Assembly (NCBI GenBank): GCA_965261455.1
Contig: OZ253453.1
Location: 868,001 to 932,000, forward strand
Direction: 5' to 3'
Length of the DNA stretch: 64,000 nt
DNA from: DAOUKH01 sp965261455
GTDB taxonomy: Bacteria > Chloroflexota > Dehalococcoidia > SHYB01
Of the stretch, positions 8,590 to 17,801 are shown in pieces. The notes beneath the pieces were generated by a model. That model was not told the origin of the DNA, did no database searches, and saw nothing but the letters and a program-made list of their open reading frames with translations. The position numbers and the translations under genes were made by a program. Numbering within the stretch: position 1 is the stretch's first letter; every line of letters starts with the position of its first letter.

Positions 8590-9681
8590 TTAGTTCTCGA
8601 ACCGCGGCATGACCTCGGCGGCGAACCGTTCCAGCGACGCCATGATCTTCTCGTGAGGGATCTTGCCCGTCTGGACGATGAAGAGCAGGTCGTCGAAGCC
8701 GTTCTTCACGTAGCGCTGCGCCTGCGCGGCCACCTCGTCGGGGTCGCCGATGCACCAGCCGCCCTTGCCCATGCCGCGCTTCTTGTAGCGGTCGATGTCC
8801 CACACCACGTCTTCGGGAACCTTCTCCGCGGCCTCCCTGGCGTACTCGTAGGACTTGACCTCGCGCCCGCGCCAGCCGGCCTTGATCTTGCTGATGAACG
8901 AGGTCTGGTACCACGCGGCACCGGTCGCGCCCACCTCGACCGCCTCCTCCATCGACTCGCCGCAGTACATCGGCGTGAAGCCCGCGATGCGGTTGTTGAC
9001 GAAGGCGCCCACCGGACGAGCGTCGGCGACGAGCTCGCGGTAGCGGCTTAGCCGTTCCTGGATCTGTTCGGGCTCGTCGGAGGTGAAGCAGAGGACGCCG
9101 AGGCCCTTGCCGGCGGCGATCTCGAAGCTCTCCGCCTGGGAGCACGCCATCCAGATCGGCGGGTGGGGCTTCTGGACGGGCTTGGGGATCACGTTGCGCT
9201 CCGGCACGCTGAAGTACTGCCCTTCGTGGGAGAAACGGTCGCTCTCCCACATCCGGGGGATCATCTCGACGGCCTCTTCCCACATGCCGCGGGTGTGTTC
9301 GGGTTCGACGCGAAAGCCATCAAGCTCGATCAGCGACGAGGCCCGCCCGGTGCCGAACTCGACGCGTCCGTCGCTGATGATGTCGAGCGCTGCGATGCGC
9401 TCGGCGACGCGGACGGGATGGTTGAATGGCGACGGCAGCAGCACCACGCCATGCCCCAAACGGATGCGTTCGGTCTTCATGGCGCAGGCGGAGAGGAAGA
9501 TCTCGGGCGCGGAGCAGACCGAAAGTTCTTCGAGGAAGTGATGCTCGACGGCCCACGCGGTCTCGAAGCCCAGCTTGTCGGCGAGGGCGACCTGCTCGAT
9601 GGCCTCATGCCATACGTCGGACTCGCTGCGCTCATTCCACGGCTTGGGGTTGGTGAGCTCGTAGAGCAGGGAGAATCGCAT
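8590..9681 (-). CDS. LLM-class flavin-dependent oxidoreductase (~360 aa luciferase type)
   Basis: The protein is 363 aa, a luciferase-like monooxygenase of the longer group. Key segments are FETAWAVEHHFLEE (His pair near residues 46-47), IRLGHGVVLLPSPFNHP, DIISDGRVEFGTGR and IPKPVQKPHPPIWMACS. It is probably an FMN-dependent monooxygenase on an organic substrate. It is in an operon with the downstream CoA transferases (13 bp gap) and Tag (27 bp upstream). The second long-type LLM, at 11.1-12.2 kb, is a paralogue, and one may have arisen from the other. Confidence 0.87.
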   Translation of the reverse strand: MRFSLLYELTNPKPWNERSESDVWHEAIEQVALADKLGFETAWAVEHHFLEELSVCSAPEIFLSACAMKTERIRLGHGVVLLPSPFNHPVRVAERIAALDIISDGRVEFGTGRASSLIELDGFRVEPEHTRGMWEEAVEMIPRMWESDRFSHEGQYFSVPERNVIPKPVQKPHPPIWMACSQAESFEIAAGKGLGVLCFTSDEPEQIQERLSRYRELVADARPVGAFVNNRIAGFTPMYCGESMEEAVEVGATGAAWYQTSFISKIKAGWRGREVKSYEYAREAAEKVPEDVVWDIDRYKKRGMGKGGWCIGDPDEVAAQAQRYVKNGFDDLLFIVQTGKIPHEKIMASLERFAAEVMPRFEN

Positions 9682-9708
9682 AAGCGGTTGGCCTTTCTCG
9701 TTAGGGTG

Positions 9709-10293
9709 CTACGGGACCGCCGCCACGGCGGCAAGATCCTTGTACCGAAAGCAGTGGGTGAGATGGTCGTTGACCAGGCCCGCGGCCTGCATCATAGCGT
9801 AGATGATAGTCGAGCCGACGAACGACATGCCCCGGCGCTTGAGGTCGCGGCTAAGGGTGTCGGACTCGGGGGAGGTCGCGGGGATCGACGCGCTCTCCTT
9901 CCAGGCGTTGACGATGGGCCTGCCGCCCACAAAGCTCCAGAAGTAGGCGTCGAGGCTGCCGAACTCCTCCTGGATGGCGAGGCCCGCCCGGGCGTTGCGC
10001 CTAGCCGACTCGATCTTCTTACGGTTCCGCACGATGCCGGGGTCGCCGAGCAGCGTCTCGATCTTGGCGTCGTCGTAGCGGGCCACGGTCTCCATGTCGA
10101 AGTTGTCGAACGCCCGCCGGTAGCCCTCACGCTTGTGGAGGATGGTGCGCCAACTCAGGCCCGCCTGCGCCCCGTCGAGTACGAGGTGCTCGAAGAGTGC
10201 GCGGTCGTCGTGGACGGGCTCACCCCACTCACGATCGTGGTACTCGATCATGAGCGGGTCGCGGATGGGCCAGTGGCAGCGGGTGGGCTCCAC
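9709..10293 (-). CDS. tag: DNA-3-methyladenine glycosylase I
   Basis: The protein is 194 aa, the usual Tag length. Residues RCHW at the N-terminus and YHDREWGEPV are the Tag signature; AGLSWRTILHKREGYRRAF follows, and the C-terminal NDHLTHCFRY supplies the His and Cys that complete the zinc site in known Tag (Cys and His near the N-terminus, His and Cys near the C-terminus). It removes 3-methyladenine from alkylated DNA. It is unusual to find it in a catabolic operon, 9 bp from an SDR gene and 27 bp from an LLM gene. It may reflect chance operon insertion or repair of damage linked to the pathway; that is speculation. Confidence 0.93.
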   Translation of the reverse strand: MEPTRCHWPIRDPLMIEYHDREWGEPVHDDRALFEHLVLDGAQAGLSWRTILHKREGYRRAFDNFDMETVARYDDAKIETLLGDPGIVRNRKKIESARRNARAGLAIQEEFGSLDAYFWSFVGGRPIVNAWKESASIPATSPESDTLSRDLKRRGMSFVGSTIIYAMMQAAGLVNDHLTHCFRYKDLAAVAAVP

Positions 10294-10302
10294 GAGCCGG
10301 CT

Positions 10303-11109
10303 CTACTGTTGCGCCTGCATCTGCTGCAAATCCTGTAGCTGCTGCCCGGCTATAACAGCCATGGCCGTCGTGGTGCCGCCGTCGATCACGAGCATGTGGC
10401 CCGTGATGAAGTCGGCGTCGTCCGAAGCCAGGAAGACCACGCCGTTGGCTTGGTCTTCGGGCTGGGCGATACGGCCCAGCGGCACGCCCCTGCCCATGCC
10501 CTCGGCCGCCGCGTCGGAGGCGAATCCGGGGTCGATGTTGGTACGCGTGCCGCCGGGGGCGATGCAGTTGACGTTGATCTTGTACCCCGCGAGGTCCATC
10601 GCCGCCGACTTCGTCAGCATCAGGACGCCTCCCTTGGAAGCGCAGTAATGCGCTTGGGCGGGCAGCGCGACCATAGCGTTGATGGAACAGGTATTGACGA
10701 TCTTACCGGGCTTGCCGTTGTCCACCCAGTACTTCGCGGCGGCTTGGATGCCCAGGAACGTCCCCTTCAGGTTCACTCCCAGCACCCTGTCCCATTCCTC
10801 TTCCGGCATGTCTTGGACCGGGCTCCATGAGAGGATGCCTGCGTTGTTCACCATGATGTCCAGGGTGCCGTAGGTCTCGACGGCCTTGTCGACGAGGCCC
10901 TGAACGTCGCTCTTCTTGGTGACGTCGGCGACGACGGTCACGGACTCCCCGCCCATTTCCGCGACGATTTCAGCGGTCTGCTGCAGGCCGTCGGGGTTCA
11001 CGTCGCCGAGGACGAGCTTGGCGCCCTCCTCGGTGAAGCGCTTGGCGACGCCCCGGCCGATGCCGCTGCCGGCACCGGTGATGACCGCCATCTTGTTTTC
11101 GAGCTTCAT
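10303..11109 (-). CDS. Short-chain dehydrogenase/reductase (SDR)
   Basis: The protein is 268 aa from ATG 11109 (an in-frame TTG lies one codon upstream; AAGGGGG sits before the ATG). It has the Rossmann dinucleotide motif TGAGSGIGRG near residue 13, a VNNAGIL motif, the catalytic Ser in NTCSINA and the YCASK active site. The GDVNPD stretch after beta-2 suggests NAD(H) preference. The C-terminal tail LQDLQQMQAQQ is Gln-rich and unusual. It sits in the operon between an LLM and Tag and probably oxidises a hydroxyl intermediate. Substrate unknown. Confidence 0.9.
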   Translation of the reverse strand: MKLENKMAVITGAGSGIGRGVAKRFTEEGAKLVLGDVNPDGLQQTAEIVAEMGGESVTVVADVTKKSDVQGLVDKAVETYGTLDIMVNNAGILSWSPVQDMPEEEWDRVLGVNLKGTFLGIQAAAKYWVDNGKPGKIVNTCSINAMVALPAQAHYCASKGGVLMLTKSAAMDLAGYKINVNCIAPGGTRTNIDPGFASDAAAEGMGRGVPLGRIAQPEDQANGVVFLASDDADFITGHMLVIDGGTTTAMAVIAGQQLQDLQQMQAQQ

Positions 11110-11145
11110 CAAAACCCCCTTGTTAGGTGACCCGTCTCTCCGGCG

Positions 11146-12240
11146 CTAGGCGGCGCCGACCTTGGCGAACTCGGGAATGACCTTCTCACCCCAAATCTCG
11201 ACGGTGCGGACCAACGAGTCGTAGTCGTTGTGCCCCGGCGAAAGGCTGAGCACGATCTGGGTGATGCCGGCCTCTTCCGCCTTATGTAAGCTGTCAACGA
11301 TCCGTTCGGGCGAGCCCGAGAAGACCGCGTCCCTCGCAAGCATGTCGTCGATGCTGGACGGCCGCTCGTGCGGCACGTCGCCTTCCTTCAGGTCGAGGGT
11401 GCCCCCCGCAGCGAGCGGGAAGTAGCGGTTGAAGAGTTCGCCGGCGCGCATGCCGGTGGCGACGAACTCCTCGATAACCTTGCGTTCGTCGCCTTTGTCG
11501 GTGGCGAGGCCGCCCACGACCCACAGCGCGTTGTGGTTGAGAACGTCGCTGAAGCGCCCTTGGGGGTTGTTCCAGCCCTCCTCGTACAGCTTCACACGGT
11601 CGGCGATGTCCGCCAGCCCCGCATAGGCGAACATGAGCGCGCCGACGCCGCGCTCGCCGGCCTCTTTCGACGTGCCGGGATTGGTGCACGCCATCCACAG
11701 GGGCGGGTGCGGTTTCTGTACCGGATGCGGCACGACGACGCGCGGCCCCGGAATCGTGATGTGCTTGCCGTCCCAACCCTCGAATTCTTCCTCGCGCCAT
11801 ATTTTCAGGATGCAGTTCAGGGCCTCGACCCAGACCTCCTTGGCCGCCGCCTGCTCCATGGGGACGCCGTCGAAGCCGATCCATTCGTTCGGCCCGCTGC
11901 CCTTGCCCGACCCGAACTCGACCCGTCCGTTGGAGATCAGGTCGAGCGTCGCGACGCGCTCGGCGACGCGGATGGGGTGGTTAATCTGCTGCTGCAGGTC
12001 CACGATGGCGTGGCCGATGCGGATGTTCTTGGTGCGGGCCGCGATGGCGGCCAACTGCATCTCCGGCGAAGAGGAGTGGCAGTACTCGTAGAGGAAGTGG
12101 TGCTCCGACATCCAGCAGTAGCCGAAGCCGGCGGCGTCGGCCCGGACGGCGAGGTCGAGCTCCTGGGCGTAGATGCGCTCTTCCTTCCCTTCCGTCCAGG
12201 GCTTGGGAACGGGCGCGCTTAAGAAGATCCCGAGATCCAT
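11146..12240 (-). CDS. LLM-class flavin-dependent oxidoreductase (~360 aa luciferase type)
   Basis: The protein is 364 aa. Luciferase-like segments: FGYCWMSEHHFLYEY, IRIGHAIVDLQQQINHP, DLISNGRVEFGSGKG and VPHPVQKPHPPLWMACTNP. It is a paralogue of the 8.6-9.7 kb gene, with the same EHHFL and NGRVEFGSG positions. It follows the cyclase-family gene after 93 bp and precedes the SDR gene by 36 bp, so it is probably co-transcribed. It is likely an FMN-dependent monooxygenase; the electron donor and substrate are unknown. Confidence 0.87.
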   Translation of the reverse strand: MDLGIFLSAPVPKPWTEGKEERIYAQELDLAVRADAAGFGYCWMSEHHFLYEYCHSSSPEMQLAAIAARTKNIRIGHAIVDLQQQINHPIRVAERVATLDLISNGRVEFGSGKGSGPNEWIGFDGVPMEQAAAKEVWVEALNCILKIWREEEFEGWDGKHITIPGPRVVVPHPVQKPHPPLWMACTNPGTSKEAGERGVGALMFAYAGLADIADRVKLYEEGWNNPQGRFSDVLNHNALWVVGGLATDKGDERKVIEEFVATGMRAGELFNRYFPLAAGGTLDLKEGDVPHERPSSIDDMLARDAVFSGSPERIVDSLHKAEEAGITQIVLSLSPGHNDYDSLVRTVEIWGEKVIPEFAKVGAA

Positions 12241-12333
12241 GTCGGCTCCGTCACGAGAGAATCGGCCCCGTGGGGGCCGCGGATGCGTCCGGTAGTGTGG
12301 CAGCGGGCGGGGGCATGGTCAACGCGGCCCGGT

Positions 12334-13251
12334 CTACCCGATGACGATGGGATTGATCGGGCTGCCCATCCCACCGGTGACGACCAGCGGGGCACAGGCG
12401 AAGAAGCCCTCGTAGACCTTGTCTTGGGCCAACTCTTCCAGGTTGAGCAGCTCCATCAAGATCCGCCCGTCGTTGCGCAGCATCTCGACATGCACGCTCA
12501 TGAACCGGTTCTCGTCGAACGGAATGCCCTCGACGGCGGTGTTGTCGGCACCCACGGCGGCCACGTCGTGCTTTCGCATGAACTCGACCCCATCGAGGCC
12601 GAGCCCCGACTGGCCCATGCCACGGGCCGCGATGGCCTCTTGGTCGTTGAAGAAGGCCCCAACCCAACCGGTCCGGATCAGGACGATGTCACCGGCTCGG
12701 ACCTCGACGCCCTGCGCCGCCGCGGTGGCCTCCAGGTCGGCGGAGGTGATGAAGGTGCGGTCCTCGCCCAGCAGGTTGACGCCGTAGTGGCCCGCGACGT
12801 CAAGGAGGACCATGCGGCCCACGACGGCCTTGACCTTGTCGATGCCGAGCTTGGTGGCGCCCACGTTCGGCTGGGCCGTCTCGGCGCCGAAGCCGTTGTA
12901 CATCGAGCCGTCCCACCCCGCGTGGCAGAGCGGGTCCATGTGGGTCTCGTTGTGAGAGGCCATCATGAGGAAGTCCTCGTTCACGAACAGCTTCTCGGCG
13001 AAGGGGCCGAACTGGGCGTACCGGCCCTCGTCGGCGGAATGCACCAGCGAGAGGCGCATGGGCGGATTCCGGTAGTCCAGCGTCGGCATGCCCATCTGTT
13101 GGATCGGCAGCCCCAGGTTGTAGACCTTGCCCGACTTGATCGACCCCGCCGCAGCGCGAACCACCTCCGGCGTCAGGAGGTTCAGCGTTCCCCGCTCATC
13201 GTCGTCGCCCCAGCGGCCCCAGTTTCCGATGGACTCTTTCGCCTGCGTCAT
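12334..13251 (-). CDS. Cyclase-family metal hydrolase (kynurenine formamidase-like fold)
   Basis: The protein is 305 aa. The family's metal-binding signature HxGTHxDxPxH appears as HNETHMDPLCH near residue 97, with Glu in place of Gly. Other features are RGTLNLLTPEVV near the N-terminus and LIRTGWVGAFF. Members hydrolyse amide or cyclic substrates using a divalent metal. It is the first gene of the minus-strand operon reaching 5.4 kb, which suggests ring opening or hydrolysis at the entry of the pathway. Exact reaction unknown. Confidence 0.85.
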   Translation of the reverse strand: MTQAKESIGNWGRWGDDDERGTLNLLTPEVVRAAAGSIKSGKVYNLGLPIQQMGMPTLDYRNPPMRLSLVHSADEGRYAQFGPFAEKLFVNEDFLMMASHNETHMDPLCHAGWDGSMYNGFGAETAQPNVGATKLGIDKVKAVVGRMVLLDVAGHYGVNLLGEDRTFITSADLEATAAAQGVEVRAGDIVLIRTGWVGAFFNDQEAIAARGMGQSGLGLDGVEFMRKHDVAAVGADNTAVEGIPFDENRFMSVHVEMLRNDGRILMELLNLEELAQDKVYEGFFACAPLVVTGGMGSPINPIVIG

Positions 13252-13378
13252 GGTGGGTCTCTCCTATAAGCCGGTACGCTAGCATTATCGCCTAGGGATT
13301 CGGCGGGTCAACTCTGCGCGGGCGCCGTGCCACCACGGACTACGTCGGTCCGGCCCGAGAGGATGGGCACGCGGGCGG

Positions 13379-14203
13379 TCAATAGCTCAGCCGTCCCAAC
13401 GACCGCTCCTCCATCTCGTCGAGGAATGCGACGACCATCTCGCGCCCAAAGCCGGCGCGGACGATCGGGCTGAACCGCCGGCGGTGCCGCAGGTAGGCAA
13501 GCTTCGGCCCAGGCTTCATGCCGGCGAGATTCGCGGCGAGTTCCTTCGCCGTTTCCAGATCGCCCAGGTCATCGATGAGGCCAACGCCCTGCGCCATCTT
13601 CGCGGTGAAGAGCTCGCCCGTCGCGATCTCTCGGACCGCCTCCTCGCTGAGGTTGCGCCCCTTGGCGACCACCTCGACGAAGCGCTCGAAGACATCCCCC
13701 ATGAGGGCGTTCATCTTGTCGACTTCGTCATCGGTCGGAGAGCGCCACGGGCCGTACATATCCTTGTGCGGCCCCGTCTTCTGGACCGAGAGCCCGATTC
13801 CGACACGGTCAATGAGGCGGTCCAGGATGGGCCGCGAGAAGATGACCCCGATGGAGCCGACCAAAGCGTTCCGAAGCGCCACGATCTTCCGGGCGCCGCT
13901 TGCGATGTAGAACGCCCCCGAGGCCCCCATATCCCGGATATAGGCGACGACGGGCTTCACTTCGGCCACGCGGGCCACGCCCAGGTAGATTTCCTCCGAC
14001 GCCGACGCCGCGCCGCCGGGCGAGTTGATCGCGAGCACCAGCGCGCCGATCCGCTTGCTATCGCGCGCCCGCTCGAGCAGCGGCAGATGCACGTCCGGCC
14101 GCACGCCCCGGCCGATCATGCCGTTCATCTCGATCACGCCAACCTGCTTCGCTCTCCGCAAAAGTCCCATGAGCCTCTCCTTGGTGCTTCTTGCACGCTT
14201 CAT
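13379..14203 (-). CDS. SppA-like S49 family peptidase without N-terminal membrane segment
   Basis: The protein is 274 aa. S49 hallmarks: LAINSPGGAASASEEI (oxyanion region), DMGASGAFYIASGA with the catalytic Ser, and GPHKDMYGPWRSPTDDE with the expected catalytic Lys. SppA-type enzymes degrade residual signal peptides or membrane fragments. Unlike classical SppA there is no clear N-terminal transmembrane helix; the N-terminus is Arg/Lys-rich (MKRARSTKERLMGLLRRAK). It is a stand-alone minus-strand gene divergent from a phosphoesterase gene. A shorter start at the internal Met in RLMGLL is possible. Confidence 0.87.
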   Translation of the reverse strand: MKRARSTKERLMGLLRRAKQVGVIEMNGMIGRGVRPDVHLPLLERARDSKRIGALVLAINSPGGAASASEEIYLGVARVAEVKPVVAYIRDMGASGAFYIASGARKIVALRNALVGSIGVIFSRPILDRLIDRVGIGLSVQKTGPHKDMYGPWRSPTDDEVDKMNALMGDVFERFVEVVAKGRNLSEEAVREIATGELFTAKMAQGVGLIDDLGDLETAKELAANLAGMKPGPKLAYLRHRRRFSPIVRAGFGREMVVAFLDEMEERSLGRLSY

Positions 14204-14253
14204 CCCGAAGTCATGACTTGAGTTCTAGGTTAGCCGTTCGGCGGCGCGCTCGG

Positions 14254-14283
14254 TTGACAGGGTAAGCGGGGCGGGGCTAGGCT
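14254..14283 (+). promoter_or_regulatory. Sigma70-like promoter upstream of the phosphoesterase
   Basis: TTGACA (14254-14259) and TAGGCT (14278-14283) are separated by 18 bp. The start codon follows 17 bp after the -10, so the 5' leader would be very short. Confidence 0.5.
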
Positions 14284-14300
14284 CGCAGCCGATAACGACG

Positions 14301-14849
14301 ATGCGCTTCGGCCTGATATCCGACACCCACATCCCCGAGGCGGGCCCCGACCTCCCCGAGCAGGTCGCCCGCGCCTTCGAGGGCGTCGATCTCATCCTGC
14401 ACGCGGGCGACATGCACGTCATCGGCGTGCTCGACCGCCTTGAAGAAATCGCGCCGATCATCGCGGTGCGGGGGAACGGCGACGCCCCCGACCCCTGGAA
14501 CAAGAACCGCCCCGGCGTCCCCGAGGACCCCCGCGTGCATGCCTCTACGGTGCTGCGCTTCGAGGGGTTCGCCCTTGGCCTGACGCACGCCTTCCCCACC
14601 GTCGACGAGGCCCCTTGGAGCACCCACGAGGCGACCATGGACCGGCTCTTCGGGGAGCGGGTGGATGTTGTGGTCTGCGGCGACACCCACGTCGAGAAGA
14701 TCTACCGGGACGACGACCTCTTTCTGGTAAACCCGGGCAGCCCGACGCTGCCGCACAATCTGACCGACCGCCTGGGCACGGTGGGCATCCTGGAGTTGAC
14801 CAGGGGGCGGCCCCCCTCGGCACGTATCATCGATCTTCGGGACATCTAA
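14301..14849 (+). CDS. YfcE/MJ0936-type metallophosphoesterase
   Basis: The protein is 182 aa, the normal length for this group. The metal-ligand motifs of calcineurin-like phosphoesterases are in order: ISDTHIPE (residue 6), LHAGDMH, VRGNGDAPD, a conserved His in THAFPT and CGDTHVEK with NPGSPTLPH near the C-terminus. These enzymes are Mn-dependent phosphodiesterases; the natural substrate is seldom known. A good promoter lies directly upstream, and an SDR gene follows after 12 bp, perhaps co-transcribed. Confidence 0.9.
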   Translation: MRFGLISDTHIPEAGPDLPEQVARAFEGVDLILHAGDMHVIGVLDRLEEIAPIIAVRGNGDAPDPWNKNRPGVPEDPRVHASTVLRFEGFALGLTHAFPTVDEAPWSTHEATMDRLFGERVDVVVCGDTHVEKIYRDDDLFLVNPGSPTLPHNLTDRLGTVGILELTRGRPPSARIIDLRDI

Positions 14850-14861
14850 CAAGAGGCCGCA

Positions 14862-15614
14862 ATGAAGCTCGAAGGCAAAGTTGCGATTGTGACCGGGGCC
14901 GGTCAGGGGATCGGGCGCGAATACGCCAAGGCGCTGTCGCGGGAAGGCGCGAGGGTCGTCGTAGCGGAGATCAAAGAGGAGACAGGCCGTGCCGTCGCCG
15001 AGGAGATCAACGGACTCGGCGGCGACGCCTCCTTCGTTCGCCTCGATCTGGCCAGCGAGGCGTCCTGCCTGGATGTCGCGGCCGCGGCCCAAGAGCGCTA
15101 CGAGGGCGTCGACGTCCTGGTCAACAACGGCGCGATCTACCACAGCATGCGCCCCGACACGTTCATGACCGTCGATTTCGACTACTTTAACCACTTCATG
15201 GCGGTGAACATGACGGGGCAAATGCTCATGACACGCGCCGTCCTGCCTTCGATGCGGGAGCGCGGCGGCGGGAGCGTCATCTTCCAATCGTCGGGCGCGG
15301 CCTACCGTGCGGCGAGCAGTCCCTACTGCCTCTCGAAGCTCACCGTGGTCGGCCTGACGCGGGGCTTCGCCAGCGAGCTTGGGAAGTTCGGCATCCGCGT
15401 CAACTGCATCGCGCCCGGCGTCATCGACACCGAGGCGACGCGGGTCACCGTCGGGGAGCCCGCCATGGACATGATGGTGAAGCAGCTTCCCCTGGGGCGG
15501 CGCGGAACGACCGACGACCTCCTCGGCCTCCTCATCTACTTCGCCTCCGACGATAGCAAGTTCGTCTCCGGCCAGGTGATGCTGGTCAACGGCGGCGACG
15601 ACCACCGGCTCTAA
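14862..15614 (+). CDS. Short-chain dehydrogenase/reductase (SDR)
   Basis: The protein is 250 aa. Motifs: TGAGQGIGREY (cofactor), VLVNNGAIY, active-site Ser in IFQSSGAAY and YCLSK. GVIDTEATRV and the C-terminal VSGQVMLVNGGDD are typical of FabG-like SDRs. An acidic/Lys context after beta-2 (VVVAEIKEE) suggests NAD rather than NADP. It lies between the phosphoesterase and the MaoC-like dehydratase, matching an oxidation step beside a hydration step. Confidence 0.9.
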   Translation: MKLEGKVAIVTGAGQGIGREYAKALSREGARVVVAEIKEETGRAVAEEINGLGGDASFVRLDLASEASCLDVAAAAQERYEGVDVLVNNGAIYHSMRPDTFMTVDFDYFNHFMAVNMTGQMLMTRAVLPSMRERGGGSVIFQSSGAAYRAASSPYCLSKLTVVGLTRGFASELGKFGIRVNCIAPGVIDTEATRVTVGEPAMDMMVKQLPLGRRGTTDDLLGLLIYFASDDSKFVSGQVMLVNGGDDHRL

Positions 15615-15653
15615 CGTGCCCACCGGCTCAAACACGAAAGAAGGTCGCGGCCC

Positions 15654-16802
15654 ATGACGATGGACAGGAACGTCGATAGCAAGATCACGCCCGAGGCGCT
15701 CGATCGGGCACAGAGGCGCATCGGCGACGTGACGCCAATCTCGCACCCGTTCAACAACGAGGCGTCGCGCGACACGATCCGGCACTGGGTCGAAGCGCTC
15801 GGCGACGACAACCCGCTGTGGACAGACCCCGAGTACGCGAAGGGAACGCCCTACGGCGACATCATCGCGCCGCCGAGCTTCCTCTTCAGTTGCAATCAGG
15901 GGCCGGCGTGGCGCGGCGCGACCTCGGGCGGATTCCGCGGATTCCCCGGCGTCCACCGGTTTTGGTCGGGCGACTCGTGGGAGTACTTCCAGGTGATCGA
16001 GCGAGGCGACGTGATCTCCGGCGAGACGTACATCAAGGAGTTCATCGAGCATCCCAACTCGAGGATCGGGGGCGGGCTCGCCGTCGAGGACGTGGCGATG
16101 CAGACGTTCTACAACCAGCGCGGAGACAAGGTCGCGGCGCACGAGCTGCGCTTCTTCAACACGGAGCGGCGCTCGGCGGCCAAGACGGGAAAGCACCGCG
16201 AGTTCACGGAGCACGTCTGGGCCGAGGACGAGATTCAGAGCCTATGGGCGGACATCGACGAGGAGAGGGTCCGCGGCGCGGAGATGCTCTACTGGGACGA
16301 CGTGGAGGTCGGCGAAGAAATCCCGCAGGTGATCAAGGGCCCGCTGAACCAGTGCGAGATCGTAGCCTTCAACACCGGCTGGGGCGGCCCCTTCATCCTC
16401 GCCAGCGAGATCGCCCAGCGCTACGCCCGCGCCCACCCCAAGGCCAACGTCCCCGACCGCGACACCAACGCACCCGACTTTCCCATGCGCGCCCATTGGG
16501 ACCGCGGCTTCGCCCGCGAGGTCGGCGCGCCGTCGGCTTACGACTACGGCGGCCAGCGCATCGCGTGGATCATCCACGGGCTCACCAACTGGTGCGGCGA
16601 CGCCGGCATGGTGCGGGGCGTCGACGGCAAGCTCACCGGCTTCAACGTGCAGGGCGACGCCACCTGGTGCAAGGCACGCGTCACCGACAAGCAGATCGTG
16701 GACGGCGAGCCACTCGTCTTCCTCGACACCTGGGGCGAGAACCAGGACGGCCTCGTCACCGTCACCGCCGCCGCCAAGGTGCGCCTCCCCAAGCGGGGCT
16801 AG
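15654..16802 (+). CDS. FAS1-like/MaoC double-hotdog dehydratase family protein
   Basis: The protein is 382 aa. It has an N-terminal hotdog with DTIRHWVEALGDDNPLW and APPSFLFS, and a second hotdog with GEEIPQVIKGPLNQCEIVAF and a C-terminal DYGGQRIAWI segment. This is the two-domain FAS1-like dehydratase layout, close in length and sequence to the 385-aa protein at 62.4-63.6 kb. Such proteins hydrate or dehydrate acyl-CoA or related thioesters. Its stop codon interlocks (ctag, 16799-16802) with that of the convergent LLM gene. Which enoyl thioester it uses is unknown. Confidence 0.83.
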   Translation: MTMDRNVDSKITPEALDRAQRRIGDVTPISHPFNNEASRDTIRHWVEALGDDNPLWTDPEYAKGTPYGDIIAPPSFLFSCNQGPAWRGATSGGFRGFPGVHRFWSGDSWEYFQVIERGDVISGETYIKEFIEHPNSRIGGGLAVEDVAMQTFYNQRGDKVAAHELRFFNTERRSAAKTGKHREFTEHVWAEDEIQSLWADIDEERVRGAEMLYWDDVEVGEEIPQVIKGPLNQCEIVAFNTGWGGPFILASEIAQRYARAHPKANVPDRDTNAPDFPMRAHWDRGFAREVGAPSAYDYGGQRIAWIIHGLTNWCGDAGMVRGVDGKLTGFNVQGDATWCKARVTDKQIVDGEPLVFLDTWGENQDGLVTVTAAAKVRLPKRG

Positions 16803-17701
16803 GCGAACCGCGGGGCGACCTTCTCCTGGAACAGCGCCAACTGCTCCAGGTAGTGCTCGATGCTATCCGACCGGAATATGGCGTTGTAGACTGTCGCCCC
16901 CGCCGCCTGGAGCCGCCCAAGGTTGTCGACCATGACGTCGATCTGGCCCGGCTGCGTTATGTCCAGCGCCGGCTCGAACGTCAGCGCGATGCCGAACGGC
17001 TCCGTGCGCGACGTCCACTCCGGCCACGACCTCGCCCGCCCGATTAGTTCGGCGGCCTGCTCGGTGGTGAGGCCGAACGGGTCCCAGCCCTGGCCCGACG
17101 TCAGCGCGCGGCGCAGCGATAGCGCGGTGCGGCCGCCCAACCAGATCGGGACGCGTTCCTGCACCGCGTGGGGGTCGATGATGAAGTCGTCGAAGGTGTA
17201 GAACTCGCCTTCGTACTTGGGCTGGTGCTGGCCCAGCGCCGCCCGCAGCGCCTTCAGCGCGTCGGTATAGACGGCGCCGCGGTTGTCGAACTCAGCGCCG
17301 AGCAGGTCGAACTCCTCCCGCAGCGAGCCGACGCCGACACCTAGTACCAGCCGCCCGTTAGAGAGCTTGTCGAGGGTGCCGTAGCGCTTGGCCACAGCAA
17401 GCGGGTGGTGATAGCCCAAGACGATGACCGTGGTGAAGAGTTTGATTTGGCTGGTGACCGCGGCGAAGTAGGACAGCGTCGACAGTGCATCGTAGTAGCG
17501 GGCGCCGCGAATCTTGGCGACCTCGGTGGGGATACCCACGTGCTCGGCGCACGTCAGCCAGTAGTAGCCAAGCTCGTCCGCGGCGAGGGCGATGCGCTTG
17601 AGGTCGTCGGGGCCGGCGTCGCGCTCCCACGTCACCTGACGGCGGGGATGCATCGACGTCACCGGTGTGGCGACGCCGAACTTCATGGGCTGATCGGCCA
17701 T
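16799..17701 (-). CDS. LLM-class probable F420-dependent oxidoreductase (~300 aa)
   Basis: The protein is 300 aa. Segments YYWLTCAEHVGIPTE, VIVLGYHHPLAVAKRYGTLD, NGRLVLGVGVGSLREEFD and VPIWLGGRTA are characteristic of the group often annotated as F420-dependent (TIGR03619-like). It probably transfers a hydride to or from an alcohol, aldehyde or enoyl compound. It is a single minus-strand gene convergent with the MaoC-like gene and 100 bp from pyrD. Confidence 0.86.
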   Translation of the reverse strand: MADQPMKFGVATPVTSMHPRRQVTWERDAGPDDLKRIALAADELGYYWLTCAEHVGIPTEVAKIRGARYYDALSTLSYFAAVTSQIKLFTTVIVLGYHHPLAVAKRYGTLDKLSNGRLVLGVGVGSLREEFDLLGAEFDNRGAVYTDALKALRAALGQHQPKYEGEFYTFDDFIIDPHAVQERVPIWLGGRTALSLRRALTSGQGWDPFGLTTEQAAELIGRARSWPEWTSRTEPFGIALTFEPALDITQPGQIDVMVDNLGRLQAAGATVYNAIFRSDSIEHYLEQLALFQEKVAPRFA

Positions 17702-17801
17702 AGCGCGCCTTCCTTCCTTGAAACGTGAGGTTCCGTAGACCGCGCGATGCTACTACGGGGGAGAGAAGGCGGCAAACGAGGACGCCACCGCGCGATCCGC
17801 G

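Noticed and set aside
14277..16214. Long open frame antisense to the phosphoesterase, SDR and MaoC-like genes
   Set aside because: High-GC shadow: it is Arg/Pro/Asp-rich with no family features, and three real genes with clear motifs lie on the other strand.
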